From Apostichopus japonicus (lineage: Eukaryota > Echinodermata > Holothuroidea > Aspidochirotida > Stichopodidae): a stretch of 64,000 bases of DNA. Under the pieces are notes generated by a model. That model searched no databases. It was not told where the DNA came from and saw only the letters and a program-made list of their open reading frames with translations. The stretch lies in NCBI RefSeq assembly GCF_037975245.1, contig NC_092576.1, forward strand, positions 21,267,611 to 21,331,610. The letters run 5' to 3'. Position numbers and translations under genes: made by a program. Positions 1 to 14,500 of this stretch are shown here, one piece after another. Every line of letters starts with the position of its first letter. Within the stretch, counting starts at the first letter, position 1.

Positions 1-1950
1 TCGATTGATCGGTACGGAACATTCGATTGATCGGTAAGGAACATTCGATTGATCGGTACTGCACATTCGATTGATCGGTACCGCACATTCGATTGATCGG
101 TACCGCACATTCGATTGATCGGTACCGCACATTCGATTGATCGGTACGGAACATTCGATTGATCGGTACTGAACATTCGATTGATCGGTACGGAACATTC
201 GTTTGATCGGTACCGCACTTTCGATTGATCGGTACGGAACATTCGATTGATCTGTAAGGAACATTCGATTGATCGGTACTGCACATTCGATTGATCGGTA
301 CCGCACATTCGATTGATCGGTACCGCACATTCGATTGATCGGTACCGCACATTCGATTGATCGGTACCGCACATTCGATTGATCGGTACGGAACATTCGT
401 TTGATCGGTACCGCACATTCGATTGATCGGTACCGCACATTCGATTGATCGGTACCGCACATTCGATTGATCGGTACTGCACATTCGATTGATCAATACC
501 GAACGTTCGATTGATCGGTACCGCACATTCGATTGATCGGTACCGCACATTCGATTGATCGGAACGGAACATTCGATTGATCGGTACCGCACATTCGATT
601 GATCGGTACGGAACATTCGATTGATCGGTACCGCACATTCGTTTGATCGGTAACGCACATTCGATTGATCGGTACCGCACATTCGATTGATCGGTACTGC
701 ATATTCGATTGATCGGTACCGCACATTCGATTGATCGGTACCGCACATTCGATTTATCGGTACCGCACATTCGATTGATCGGTACTGCACATTCGATTGA
801 TCCGTACCGCACATTCGATTGATCGGTCACGCACATTCGCTTGATCGGTACGGCACATTCGTTTGATCGGTACCGCACATTCGGTTGATCGGTACCGCAC
901 ATTCGATTGATCGGTAAGGAACATTCGATTGAGCGGTACCGCACATTAGATTGATCGGTACGTAACATTCGTTTGATCGGTACCGCACATTCGATTGATC
1001 GGTACCGCACATTCGATTGATCGGTACTGCACATTCGATTGATCGGTACTGCACATTCGATTGATCGGTACCGAACATTCGATTGATCGGTACCGCACAT
1101 TCGATTGATCGGTACCGCACATTCGATTGATCGGAACGGAACATTCGATTGATCTGTACCGCACATTCGATTGATCGGAACGGAACATTCGATTGATCGG
1201 TACCGCACATTCGTTTGATCGGTACCGCACATTCGATTGATCGGTACCGCACATTCGATTGATCGGTACGGAACATTCGATTGATCGGTACTGCACATTC
1301 GATTGATCGGTACCGCACATTCGATTGATCGGTACTGCACATTCGATTGATCGGTACCGCACATTCGATTGATCGGTACCGCACATTCGATTGATCGGTA
1401 ACGCACATTCGACTGATCGGTAACGCACATTCGATTGATCGGTACGGAAAATTCGATTGATCGGAACGGAACATTCGATTGATCGGTACCGCACATTCGA
1501 TTGATCGGAACGGAACATTCGAATGATCGGTACTGCACATTCGATTGATCGGTACCGCACATTCGATTGATCGGTACCGCACATTCGATTGATCGGTAGA
1601 GCACATTCGATTGATCGGAACGGAATATTCGATTGATCGGTACCGCACATTCGATTGATCGTAACGGAACATTCGATTGATCGGTACCGCACATTCGTTT
1701 GATCGGTACCGCACATTCCATTGATCGATACCGCACATTCGATTGATCGGTACTGCACATTCGATTGATCGGTACTGCACATTCGACTGATCGGTACCGC
1801 ACATTCGATTGATCGGTACCCCACATTCGATTGATCGGTATCGCACATTCGATTGATCCGTACCGCACATTCGATTGATCGGTCACGCACATTCGCTTGA
1901 TCGGTACTGAACATTCGTTTGATCGGTACCGCACATTCGATTGATCGGTA
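1..1950. repeat. Higher-order block A1, copy 1
   Basis: This block matches 6,620-8,569 at a constant offset of 6,619 bases (301 units minus the three one-base deletions between them). Over about 1.95 kb the only difference I found is at 1,671, where GATCGTAACGG replaces GATCGGAACGG. Neighbouring units inside the block commonly differ at one to four of 22 positions, so the two copies are far more alike than adjacent units. The left end is cut by the window. Confidence 0.88.
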
Positions 1951-3498
1951 CGGAACATTCGATTGATCGGTACGGAACATTCGATTGATCGGTACCGCAC
2001 ATTCGATTGATCGGTACCGCACATTCGATTGATCGGTACCGCACATTCGATTGATCGGTACCGCACATTCGATTGATCGGTACTGCACATTCGATTGATC
2101 CGTACCGCACATTCGATTGATCGGTCACGCACATTCGCTTGATCGGTACGGCACATTCGTTTGATCGGTACCGCACATTCGGTTGATCGGTACGGAACAT
2201 TCGATTGATCGGTAAGGAACATTCGATTGAGCGGTACCGCACATTAGATTGATCGGTACGTAACATTCGTTTGATCGGTACCGCACATTCGATTGATCGG
2301 TACCGCACATTCGATTGATCGGTACTGCACATTCGATTGATCGGTACTGCACATTCGATTGATCGGTACCGAACATTCGATTGATCGGTACCGCACATTC
2401 GATTGATCGGTACCGCACATTCGATTGATCGGAACGGAACATTCGATTGATCGGTACCGCACATTCGATTGATCGGAACGGAACATTCGATTGATCGGTA
2501 CCGCACATTCGTTTGATCGGTACCGCACATTCGATTGATCGGTACCGCACATTCGATTGATCGGTACGGAACATTCGATTGATCGGTACTGCACATTCGA
2601 TTGATCGGTACCGCACATTCGATTGATCGGTACTGCACATTCGATTGATCGGTACCGCACATTCGATTGATCGGTACCGCACATTCGATTGATCGGTAAC
2701 GCACATTCGACTGATCGGTAACGCACATTCGATTGATCGGTACGGAAAATTCGATTGATCGGAACGGAACATTCGATTGATCGGTACCGCACATTCGATT
2801 GATCGGAACGGAACATTCGATTGATCAGTACCGCACATTCGATTGATCCGTACCGCACATTCGATTGAGCGGTACCGCACATTCGATTGATCGGTACTTA
2901 ACATTCGTTTGATCTGTACCGCACATTCGATTGATCGGTACCGCACATTCGATTGATCGGAACGGAACATTCGATTGATCGGTACCGCACATTCGATTGA
3001 TCGGAACGGAACATTCGATTGATCGGTACCGCACATTCGTTTGATCGGTAACGCACATTCGATTGATCGGTACCGCACATTCGATTGATCGGTACGGAAC
3101 ATTCGATTGATCGGTACCGCACATTCGATTGATCGGTACGGAACATTCGTTTGATCGGTACCGCACTTTCGATTGATCGGTACGGAACATTCGATTGATC
3201 TGTAAGGAACATTCGATTGATCGGTACTGCACATTCGAATGATCGGTACCGCACATTCGATTGATCGGTACCGCACATTCGATTGATCGGTACCGCACAT
3301 TCGATTGATCGGTACCGCACATTCGATTGATCGGTACGGAAAATTTGATTGATCCGAACGGAACATTCGATTGATCGGTACCGCACATTCGATTGATCGG
3401 AACGGAACATTCGAATGATCGGTACTGCACATTCGATTGATCGGTACCGCACATTCGATTGATCGGTACCGCACATTCGATTGATCCGTACTGCACAT
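827..3498. repeat. 1,298-bp (59-unit) duplication inside zone A
   Basis: The GGTCACGCAC-ATTCGCTTGATC-GGTACGGCAC string near 827 recurs near 2,125, and ATTAGATTGATC-GGTACGTAAC near 946 recurs near 2,244. Both pairs are exactly 1,298 bases apart. The copies have diverged in places: for example GGTACCGCAC follows ATTCGGTTGATC in the first copy and GGTACGGAAC in the second. Confidence 0.7.
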
Positions 3499-3870
3499 TC
3501 GATTGATCGGTCACGCACATTCGCTTGATCGGTACTGAACATTTTTTTGATCGGTCACGCACATTCGACTGATCGGTAACGCACATTCCATTGATCGGTA
3601 CGGAAAATTCGATTGATCGGAACGGAACATTCGATTGATCGGTACCGCACATTCGATTGATCGGAACGGAACATTCGAATGATCGGTACTGCACATTCGA
3701 TTGATCGGTACCGCACATTCGATTGATCGGTACCGCACATTCGATTGATCGGTACCGCACATTCGATTGATCGGAACGGAACATTCGATTGATCGGTACC
3801 GAACATTCGATTGATCGGTACCGCACATTCGATTGATCGGTACCGCACATTCGATTGATCGGAACGGAAC

Positions 3871-3891
3871 ATTCGATTATCGGTACCGCAC
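3871..3891. other. 21-bp unit, deletion type 1
   Basis: ATTCGATTATCGG lacks the G of GATTGATC. First of five units with this deletion. Confidence 0.95.
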
Positions 3892-4441
3892 ATTCGATTG
3901 ATCGGTACCGCACATTCGATTGATCTTTACCGCACATTCGATTGATCGGTACGGAACATTCGTTTGATCGGTACCGCACATTCGATTGATCGGTACGGAA
4001 CATTCGATTGATCGGTACGGAACATTCGATTGATCGGTATTGCACATTCGATTGATCCGTACTGCACATTCGATTGATCGGTCACGCACATTCGCTTGAT
4101 CGGTACTGAACATTTTTTTGATCGGTCACGCACATTCGACTGATCGGTAACGCACATTCGATTGATCGGTACGGAAAATTCGATTGATCGGAACGGAACA
4201 TTCGATTGATCGGTACCGCACATTCGATTGATCGGAACGGAACATTCGAATGATCGGTACTGCACATTCGATTGATCGGTACCGCACATTCGATTGATCG
4301 GTACCGCACATTCGATTGATCGGTACCGCACATTCGATTGATCGGAACGGAACATTCGATTGATCGGTACCGAACATTCGATTGATCGGTACCGCACATT
4401 CGATTGATCGGTACCGCACATTCGATTGATCGGAACGGAAC

Positions 4442-4462
4442 ATTCGATTATCGGTACCGCAC
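4442..4462. other. 21-bp unit, deletion type 1
   Basis: Same missing G, 571 bases (26 units minus one base) after the previous one. Confidence 0.95.
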
Positions 4463-5254
4463 ATTCGATTGATCGGTACCGCACATTCGATTGATCGGTA
4501 CCGCACATTCGATTGATCGGTACGGAACATTCGTTTGATCGGTACCGCACATTCGATTGATCGGTACGGAACATTCGATTGATCGGTACGGAACATTCGA
4601 TTGATCGGTATTGCACATTCGATTGATCGGTACCGCACATTCGATTGATCGGAACCGCACATTCGATTGATCGGTATCGCACATTCGATTGATCGATACG
4701 GAACATTCGATTGATCGGTACCGCACATTCGATTGATCGGTACGGAACATTCGATTGATCGGTACCGCACATTCGATCGATCCGTACCGCACATTCGATT
4801 GAGCGGTACCGCACATTCGATTGATCGGTACCTCACATTCGATTGATCGGTACGGAACATTCGTTTGATCGGTACCGCACATTCGATTGATCGGTACGGA
4901 ACATTCGATTGATCGGTAAGGAACATTCGATTGATCGGTACCGCACATTTGATTGATCGGTACCGCACATTCGATTGATCGGTACCGCACATTCGATTGA
5001 TCGGTACCGCACATTCGATTGATCGGTACGGAACATTCGATTGATCGGTACCGCACATTCGATTGATCGGTACTGCACATTCGATTGATCGGTACCGCAC
5101 ATTCGATTGATCGGTACCGCACATTCGATTGATCGGTACCGCACATTCGATTGATCGGAACGGAACATTCGATTGATCGGTACCGAACATTCGATTGATC
5201 GGTACCGCACATTCGATTGATCGGTACCGCACATTCGATTGATCGGAACGGAAC

Positions 5255-5275
5255 ATTCGATTATCGGTACCGCAC
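5255..5275. other. 21-bp unit, deletion type 1
   Basis: Copy produced by the 813-base tandem duplication. Confidence 0.95.
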
Positions 5276-6619
5276 ATTCGATTGATCGGTACCGCACATT
5301 CGATTGATCGGTACCGCACATTCGATTGATCGGTACGGAACATTCGTTTGATCGGTACCGCACATTCGATTGATCGGTACGGAACATTCGATTGATCGGT
5401 ACGGAACATTCGATTGATCGGTATTGCACATTCGATTGATCGGTACCGCACATTCGATTGATCGGAACCGCACATTCGATTGATCGGTATCGCACATTCG
5501 ATTGATCGATACGGAACATTCGATTGATCGGTACCGCACATTCGATTGATCGGTACGGAACATTCGATTGATCGGTACCGCACATTCGATCGATCCGTAC
5601 CGCACATTCGATTGAGCGGTACCGCACATTCGATTGATCGGTACCTCACATTCGATTGATCGGTACGGAACATTCGTTTGATCGGTACCGCACATTCGAT
5701 TGATCGGTACGGAACATTCGATTGATCGGTAAGGAACATTCGATTGATCGGTACCGCACATTTGATTGATCGGTACCGCACATTCGATTGATCGGTACCG
5801 CACATTCGATTGATCGGTACCGCACATTCGATTGATCGGTACGGAACATTCGATTGATCGGTACCGCACATTCGATTGATCGGTACTGCACATTCGATTG
5901 ATCGGTACCGCACATTCGATTGATCCGTACCGCACATTCGATTGATCGGTACCGCACATTCGATTGATCGGTACGGAACATTCGTTTGATCGGTACCGAA
6001 CATTCGATTGATCGGTACCGCACATTCGAATGATCGGTACGGAACATTCGATTGATCGGTAAGGAACATTCGATTGATCAGTCACGCACATTCGACTGAT
6101 CGGTAACGCACATTCGATTTATCGGTACGGAAAATTCGATTGATCGGAACGGAACATTCGATTGATCGGTACCGCACATTCGATTGATCGGAACGGAACA
6201 TTCGAATGATCGGTACTGCACATTCGATTGATCGGTACCGCACATTCGATTGATCGGTACCGCACATTCGATTGATCGGTACCGCACATTCGATTGATCG
6301 GAACGGAACATTCGATTGATCGGTACCGCACATTCGATTGATCGGAACCACACATTCGATTGATCGGTACCGCATATTCGTTTGATCGGTACCGCACATT
6401 CGATTGATCGGTACCGCACATTCGATTGATCGGTACTGCACATTCGATTGATCGGTACTGCACATTCGATTGATCGGTACCGCACATTCGATTGATCGGT
6501 ACCGCACATTCGATTGATCGGTACCGCACATTCGATTGATCCGTACCGCACATTCGATTGATCGGTCACGCACATTCGCTTGATCGGTACTGAACATTCG
6601 TTTGATCGGTACCGCACAT

Positions 6620-8569
6620 TCGATTGATCGGTACGGAACATTCGATTGATCGGTAAGGAACATTCGATTGATCGGTACTGCACATTCGATTGATCGGTAC
6701 CGCACATTCGATTGATCGGTACCGCACATTCGATTGATCGGTACCGCACATTCGATTGATCGGTACGGAACATTCGATTGATCGGTACTGAACATTCGAT
6801 TGATCGGTACGGAACATTCGTTTGATCGGTACCGCACTTTCGATTGATCGGTACGGAACATTCGATTGATCTGTAAGGAACATTCGATTGATCGGTACTG
6901 CACATTCGATTGATCGGTACCGCACATTCGATTGATCGGTACCGCACATTCGATTGATCGGTACCGCACATTCGATTGATCGGTACCGCACATTCGATTG
7001 ATCGGTACGGAACATTCGTTTGATCGGTACCGCACATTCGATTGATCGGTACCGCACATTCGATTGATCGGTACCGCACATTCGATTGATCGGTACTGCA
7101 CATTCGATTGATCAATACCGAACGTTCGATTGATCGGTACCGCACATTCGATTGATCGGTACCGCACATTCGATTGATCGGAACGGAACATTCGATTGAT
7201 CGGTACCGCACATTCGATTGATCGGTACGGAACATTCGATTGATCGGTACCGCACATTCGTTTGATCGGTAACGCACATTCGATTGATCGGTACCGCACA
7301 TTCGATTGATCGGTACTGCATATTCGATTGATCGGTACCGCACATTCGATTGATCGGTACCGCACATTCGATTTATCGGTACCGCACATTCGATTGATCG
7401 GTACTGCACATTCGATTGATCCGTACCGCACATTCGATTGATCGGTCACGCACATTCGCTTGATCGGTACGGCACATTCGTTTGATCGGTACCGCACATT
7501 CGGTTGATCGGTACCGCACATTCGATTGATCGGTAAGGAACATTCGATTGAGCGGTACCGCACATTAGATTGATCGGTACGTAACATTCGTTTGATCGGT
7601 ACCGCACATTCGATTGATCGGTACCGCACATTCGATTGATCGGTACTGCACATTCGATTGATCGGTACTGCACATTCGATTGATCGGTACCGAACATTCG
7701 ATTGATCGGTACCGCACATTCGATTGATCGGTACCGCACATTCGATTGATCGGAACGGAACATTCGATTGATCTGTACCGCACATTCGATTGATCGGAAC
7801 GGAACATTCGATTGATCGGTACCGCACATTCGTTTGATCGGTACCGCACATTCGATTGATCGGTACCGCACATTCGATTGATCGGTACGGAACATTCGAT
7901 TGATCGGTACTGCACATTCGATTGATCGGTACCGCACATTCGATTGATCGGTACTGCACATTCGATTGATCGGTACCGCACATTCGATTGATCGGTACCG
8001 CACATTCGATTGATCGGTAACGCACATTCGACTGATCGGTAACGCACATTCGATTGATCGGTACGGAAAATTCGATTGATCGGAACGGAACATTCGATTG
8101 ATCGGTACCGCACATTCGATTGATCGGAACGGAACATTCGAATGATCGGTACTGCACATTCGATTGATCGGTACCGCACATTCGATTGATCGGTACCGCA
8201 CATTCGATTGATCGGTAGAGCACATTCGATTGATCGGAACGGAATATTCGATTGATCGGTACCGCACATTCGATTGATCGGAACGGAACATTCGATTGAT
8301 CGGTACCGCACATTCGTTTGATCGGTACCGCACATTCCATTGATCGATACCGCACATTCGATTGATCGGTACTGCACATTCGATTGATCGGTACTGCACA
8401 TTCGACTGATCGGTACCGCACATTCGATTGATCGGTACCCCACATTCGATTGATCGGTATCGCACATTCGATTGATCCGTACCGCACATTCGATTGATCG
8501 GTCACGCACATTCGCTTGATCGGTACTGAACATTCGTTTGATCGGTACCGCACATTCGATTGATCGGTA
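6620..8569. repeat. Higher-order block A1, copy 2
   Basis: Colinear with 1-1,950. The match stops near 8,569, where this copy continues with GGTACCGCAC units while copy 1 has GGTACGGAAC. It also aligns at an offset of 15,418 to 22,038-23,987. Confidence 0.88.
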
Positions 8570-8970
8570 CCGCACATTCGATTGATCGGTACCGCACATT
8601 CGATTGATCGGTACCGCACATTCGATTGATCGGTACCGCACATTCGATTGATCGGTACCGCACATTCGATTGATCGGTACCGCACATTCGATTGATCGGT
8701 ACCGCATATTCGATTGATCGGTACCGCACATTCGATTGATCGGTACCGCATATTCGATTGATCGGTACCGCATATTCGATTGATCGGTACCGCACATTCG
8801 ATTGATCGGTACCGCACATTCGATTGATCGGTACCGCACATTCGATTGATCGGTACCGCACATTCGATTGATCGGTACCGCATATTCGATTGATCGGTAC
8901 CGCACATTCGATTGATCGGTACCGCACATTCGATTGATCGGTACCGCACATTCGATTGATCGGTACCGCA
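8540..8970. repeat. Homogeneous consensus run at the zone A/B junction
   Basis: About twenty consecutive units carry the consensus second half GGTACCGCAC. The only changes I see are several GCATATTCG units (C to T before ATTCG). Comparable runs lie near 13,840-14,165 and 25,920-26,335, each next to a switch between A-type and B-type sequence. Confidence 0.7.
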
Positions 8971-11545
8971 CATTCGATTGATCGGAACGGAACATTCGAT
9001 TGATCGGTACTGCACATTCGATTGATCCGTACCGCACATTCGATTGATCGGTCACGCACATTCGATTGATCGGTACGGAACATTCGATTGATCGGTAAGG
9101 AACATTCGATTGATCGGTACTGCACATTCGATTGATCGGTACTGCACATTCGATTGATCGGTACCGCACATTCGATTAAACGGTACCGCACATTCGATTG
9201 ATCGGTACCGCACATTCGATTGATCGGTACCGCACATTCGTTTGATCGGTACCGCACATTCAATTGATCGGTACCGCACATTCGATTTATCGGTACTGCA
9301 CATTCGATTGATCGGTACTGCACATTCGATTGATCGGTACCGAACATTCGATTGATCGGTACCGCACATTCGATTGATCGGTACCGCACATTCGATTGAT
9401 CGGAACGGAACATTCGATTGATCGGTACCGCACATTCGATTGATCGGTACCGCACATTCGATTGATCGGTACCGCACATTCGTTTGATCGGTACCGCACA
9501 TTCGATTGATCGGTACCGCACATTCGATTGATCGGTACCGCACATTCGATTGATCGGTACCGCACATTCGATTGATCGGTACCGCACATTCGATTGATCG
9601 GTACCGCACATTCGATTGATCGGTACCGCACATTCGATTGATCCGTACCGCACATTCGATTGATCGGTCACGCACATTCGCTTGATCGGTACGGAACATT
9701 CGATTGATCGGTAAGGAACATTCGATTGATCGGTACTGCACATTCGATTGATCGGTACCGCACATTCGATTGATCGGAACCGCAAATTCGATTGATCGGT
9801 ACCGCACATTCGATTGATCGGTACCGCACATTCGATTGATCGGTACCGCACATTCGTTTGATCGGTACCGCACATTCGATTGATCGGTACCGCACATTCG
9901 ATTGATCGGTACCGCACATTCGATTGATCGGTACCGCACATTCGATTGATCGGTACCGCACATTCGATTGATCGGTACCGCACATTCGATTGATCGGTAC
10001 CGCACATTCGATTGATCCGTACCGCACATTCGATTGATCGGTCACGCACATTCGTTTGATCTGTACGGAACATTCGATTGATCGGTAAGGAACATTCGAT
10101 TGATCGGTACTGCACATTCGATTGATCGGTACCGCACATTCGATTGATCGGAACCGCAAATTCGATTGATCGGTACCGCACATTCGATTGATCGGTACGG
10201 AACATTCGATTGATCGGTACCGCACATTCGATTGATCGGTACGGAACATTCGATTGATCGGTACCGCACATTCGATTGATCCGTACCGCACATTCGATTG
10301 ATCGGTACGTAACATTCGTTTGATCGGTACCGCACATTCGATTGATCGGTACCGCACATTCGATTGATCGGTACTGCACATTCGATTGATCGGTACTGCA
10401 CATTCGATTGATCGGTACCGAACATTCGATTGATCGGTACCGCACATTCGATTGATCGGTACCGCACATTCGATTGATCGGAACGGAACATTCGATTGAT
10501 CGGTACCGCACATTCGATTGATCGGAACGGAACATTCGATTGATCGGTACCGCACATTGGTTTGATCGGTACCGCACATTCCATTGATCGGTACCGCACA
10601 TTCGATTGATCGGTACGGCACATTCGATTGATCGGTACCGCACATTCGATTGATCGGTACCGCACATTCGATTGATCGGTCACGCATATTCGATTGATCG
10701 GTAACGCACATTCGATTGGTCGGTACGGAAAATTCGATTTATCGGAACGGAACATTCGATTGATCGGTACCGCACATTCGATTGATCGGAACGGAACATT
10801 CGAATGATCGGTACTGCACATTCGATTGATCGGTACCGCACATTCGATTGATCGGTCACGCTCATTCGCTTGATCGGTACTGAACATTCGTTTGATCGGT
10901 ACCGCACATTCGATTGATCGGTACGGAACATTCGATTGATCGGTAAGGAACATTCGATTGATCGGTACTGCACATTCGATTGATCGGTACCGCACATTCG
11001 ATTGATCGGTACGGAACATTCGTTTTATCGGTACCGCACATTCGATTGATCGGTACTGCACATTCGATTGATCGGTACTGCACATTCGATTGATCGGTAC
11101 CGAACATTCGATTGATCGGTACCGCACATTCGATTGATCGGTACCGCACATTCGATTGATCGGAACGGAACATTCGATTGATCCGTACCGCACATTCGAT
11201 TGATCGGAACGGAACATTCGATTGATCGGTACCGCACATTCGATTGATCGGTACCGCACATTCGATTGATCGGTACCGCACATTCGATTGATCGGTACTG
11301 CACATTCGATTGATCGGTACCGCATATTCGATTGATCGGTACCGCACATTCGATTGATCGGTCACGCACATTCGATTGATCGGTACGGAACATTCGTTTG
11401 ATCGGTACCGCACATTCGATTGATCGGTACCGCAAATTCGATTGATCGGTACGGAACATTCGATTGATCGGTACGGAACAATCGATTGATCGGTACCGCA
11501 CATTCGATTGATCCGTAGCGCACATTCGATTGATCGGTCACGCAC

Positions 11546-11566
11546 ATTCGATTGATGGTACGGAAC
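11546..11566. other. 21-bp unit, deletion type 2
   Basis: ATTCGATTGATGG lacks the C of GATCGG. Founder or first copy in zone B. Confidence 0.95.
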
Positions 11567-14500
11567 ATTCGTTTGATCGGTACCGCACATTCAATTGATC
11601 GGTACGGAACATTCGATTGATCGGTAAGGAACATTCGATTGATCGGTACCGCACATTCGATTGATCGGTACCGCATATTCGATTGATCGGTACCGCACAT
11701 TCGATTGATCCGTACCGCACATTAGATTGATCGGTACCGTACATTCGATTGATCGGTCACGCACATTCGATTGATCGGTACGGAACATTCGATTGATCGG
11801 TAAGGAACATTCGATTGATCGGTACTGCACATTCGATTGATCGGTACTGCACATTCGATTGATCGGTACCGCACATTCGATTAAACGGTACTGCACATTC
11901 GATTGATCGGTACCGCACATTCGATTGATCGGTACGGAACATTCGTTTGATCGGTACCGCACATTCAATTGATCGGTACCGCACATTCGATTTATCGGTA
12001 CTGCACATTCGATTGATCGGTACTGCACATTCGATTGATCGGTACCGAACATTCGATTGATCGGTACCGCACATTCGATTGATCGGTACCGCACATTCGA
12101 TTGATCGGAACGGAACATTCGATTGATCGGTACCGCACATTCGATTGATCGGTACCGCACATTCGATTGATCGGTACCGCACATTCGTTTGATCGGTACC
12201 GCACATTCGATTGATCGGTACCGCACATTCGATTGATCGGTACCGCACATTCGATTGATCGGTACCGCACATTCGATTGATCGGTACCGCACATTCGATT
12301 GATCGGTACCGCACATTCGATTGATCGGTACCGCACATTCGATTGATCGGAACCGCATATTCGATTGATCGGTACCGCACATTCGATTGATCGGTACGGA
12401 ACATTCGATTGATCGGTACCGAACATTCGATTGATCGGTACCGCACATTCGATTGATCGGTACCGCACATTCGATTGATCCGTACCGCACATTCGATTGA
12501 TCGGTACGTAACATTCGTTTGATCGGTACCGCACATTCGATTGATCGGTACCGCACATTCCATTGATCGGTACTGCACATTCGATTGATCGGTACTGCAC
12601 ATTCGATTGATCGGTACCGAACATTCGATTGATCGGTACCGCACATTCGATTGATCGGTACCGCACATTCGATTGATCGGAACGGAACATTCGATTGATC
12701 GGTACCGCACATTCGATTGATCGGAACGGAACATTCGATTGATCGGTACCGCACATTGGTTTGATCGGTACCGCACATTCGATTGATCGGTACCGCACAT
12801 TCGATTGATCGGTACGGCACATTCGATTGATCGGTACCGCACATTCGATTGATCGGTACCGCACATTCGATTGATCGGTCACGCATATTCGATTGATCGG
12901 TAACGCACATTCGATTGATCGGTACGGAAAATTCGATTGATCGGAACGGAACATTCGATTGATCGGTACCGCACATTCGATTGATCGGAACGGAACATTC
13001 GAATGATCGGTACTGCACATTCGATTGATCGGTACCGCACATTCGATTGATCGGTCACGCTCATTCGCTTGATCGGTACTGAACATTCGTTTGATCGGTA
13101 CCGCACATTCGATTGATCGGTACGGAAAATTCGATTGATCGGAACGGAACATTCGATTGATCGGTACCGCACATTCGATTGATCGGAACGGAACATTCGA
13201 ATGATCGGTACTGCACATTCGATTGATCGGTACCGCACATTCGATTGATCGGTCACGCTCATTCGCTTGATCGGTACTGAACATTCGTTTGATCGGTACC
13301 GCACATTCGATTGATCGGTAACGCACATTCGATTGATCGGTAAGGAACATTCGATTGATCGGTACTGCACATTCGATTGATCGGTACCGCACATTCGATT
13401 GATCGGTACCGCACATTCGATTGATCGGTACCGCACATTCGATTGATCGGTAGAGCACATTCGATTGATCGGAACGGAATATTCGATTGATCGGTACCGC
13501 ACATTCGATTGATCGGAACGGAACATTCGATTGATCGGTACCGCACATTCGTTTGATCGGTACCGCACATTCCATTGATCGATACCGCACATTCGATTGA
13601 TCGGTACTGCACATTCGATTGATCGGTACTGCACATTCGACTGATCGGTACCGCACATTCGATTGATCGGTACCCCACATTCGATTGATCGGTATCGCAC
13701 ATTCGATTGATCCGTACCGCACATTCGATTGATCGGTCACGCACATTCGCTTGATCGGTACTGAACATTCGTTTGATCGGTACCGCACATTCGATTGATC
13801 GGTACGGAACATTCGATTGATCGGTACGGAACATTCGATTGATCGGTACCGCATATTCGATTGATCGGTACCGCACATTCGATTGATCGGTACCGCACAT
13901 TCGATTGATCGGTACCGCATATTCGATTGATCGGTACCGCACATTCGATTGATCGGTACCGCACATTCGATTGATCGGTACCGCACATTCGATTGATCGG
14001 TACCGCACATTCGATTGATCGGTACCGCATATTCGATTGATCGGTACCGCACATTCGATTGATCGGTACCGCACATTCGATTGATCGGTACCGCACATTC
14101 GATTGATCGGTACCGCACATTCGATTGATCCGTACCGCACATTCGATTGATCGGTACCGCACATTCGATTGATCGGAACGGAACATTCGATTGATCGGTA
14201 CTGCACATTCGATTGATCCGTACCGCACATTCGATTGATCGGTCACGCACATTCGATTGATCGGTACGGAACATTCGATTGATCGGTAAGGAACATTCCA
14301 TTGATCGGTACTGCACATTCGATTGATCGGTACTGCACATTCGATTGATCGGTACCGCACATTCGATTAAACGGTACCGCACATTCGATTGATCGGTACC
14401 GCACATTCGATTGATCGGTACCGCACATTCGTTTGATCGGTACCGCACATTCAATTGATCGGTACCGCACATTCGATTTATCGGTACTGCACATTCGATT

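Larger units (their letters stand above)
4255..5925. repeat. 813-bp tandem duplication in zone A
   Basis: About 4,255-5,112 matches about 5,068-5,925 at a period of 813 bases (36 full units plus one 21-base unit). Both copies contain the ATTCGATTATC deletion, ATTCGATCGATCC, GATTGAGCGG and ATTTGATTGATC. The duplication is absent from zone A-prime, so it arose after, or was lost in, the A/A-prime split. Confidence 0.82.
1..9100. repeat. Zone A of the satellite
   Basis: This zone is recognised by two markers: units starting ATTAGATTGATC followed by GGTACGTAAC (near 946, 2,244 and 7,565), and a 21-base unit reading ATTCGATTATC (3,871, 4,442 and 5,255). It also carries GGTAGAGCAC units (near 1,596 and 8,215) and two units with a run of seven T (3,542-3,548 and 4,113-4,119). 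Internal duplication is heavy, with offsets of 6,619, 1,298, 813 and 571 bases. The right edge is gradual: from about 8,540 to 8,970 the units are nearly pure consensus. The boundary with zone B is placed by the first ATTCGATTAAAC unit, so it is approximate. Confidence 0.75.
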
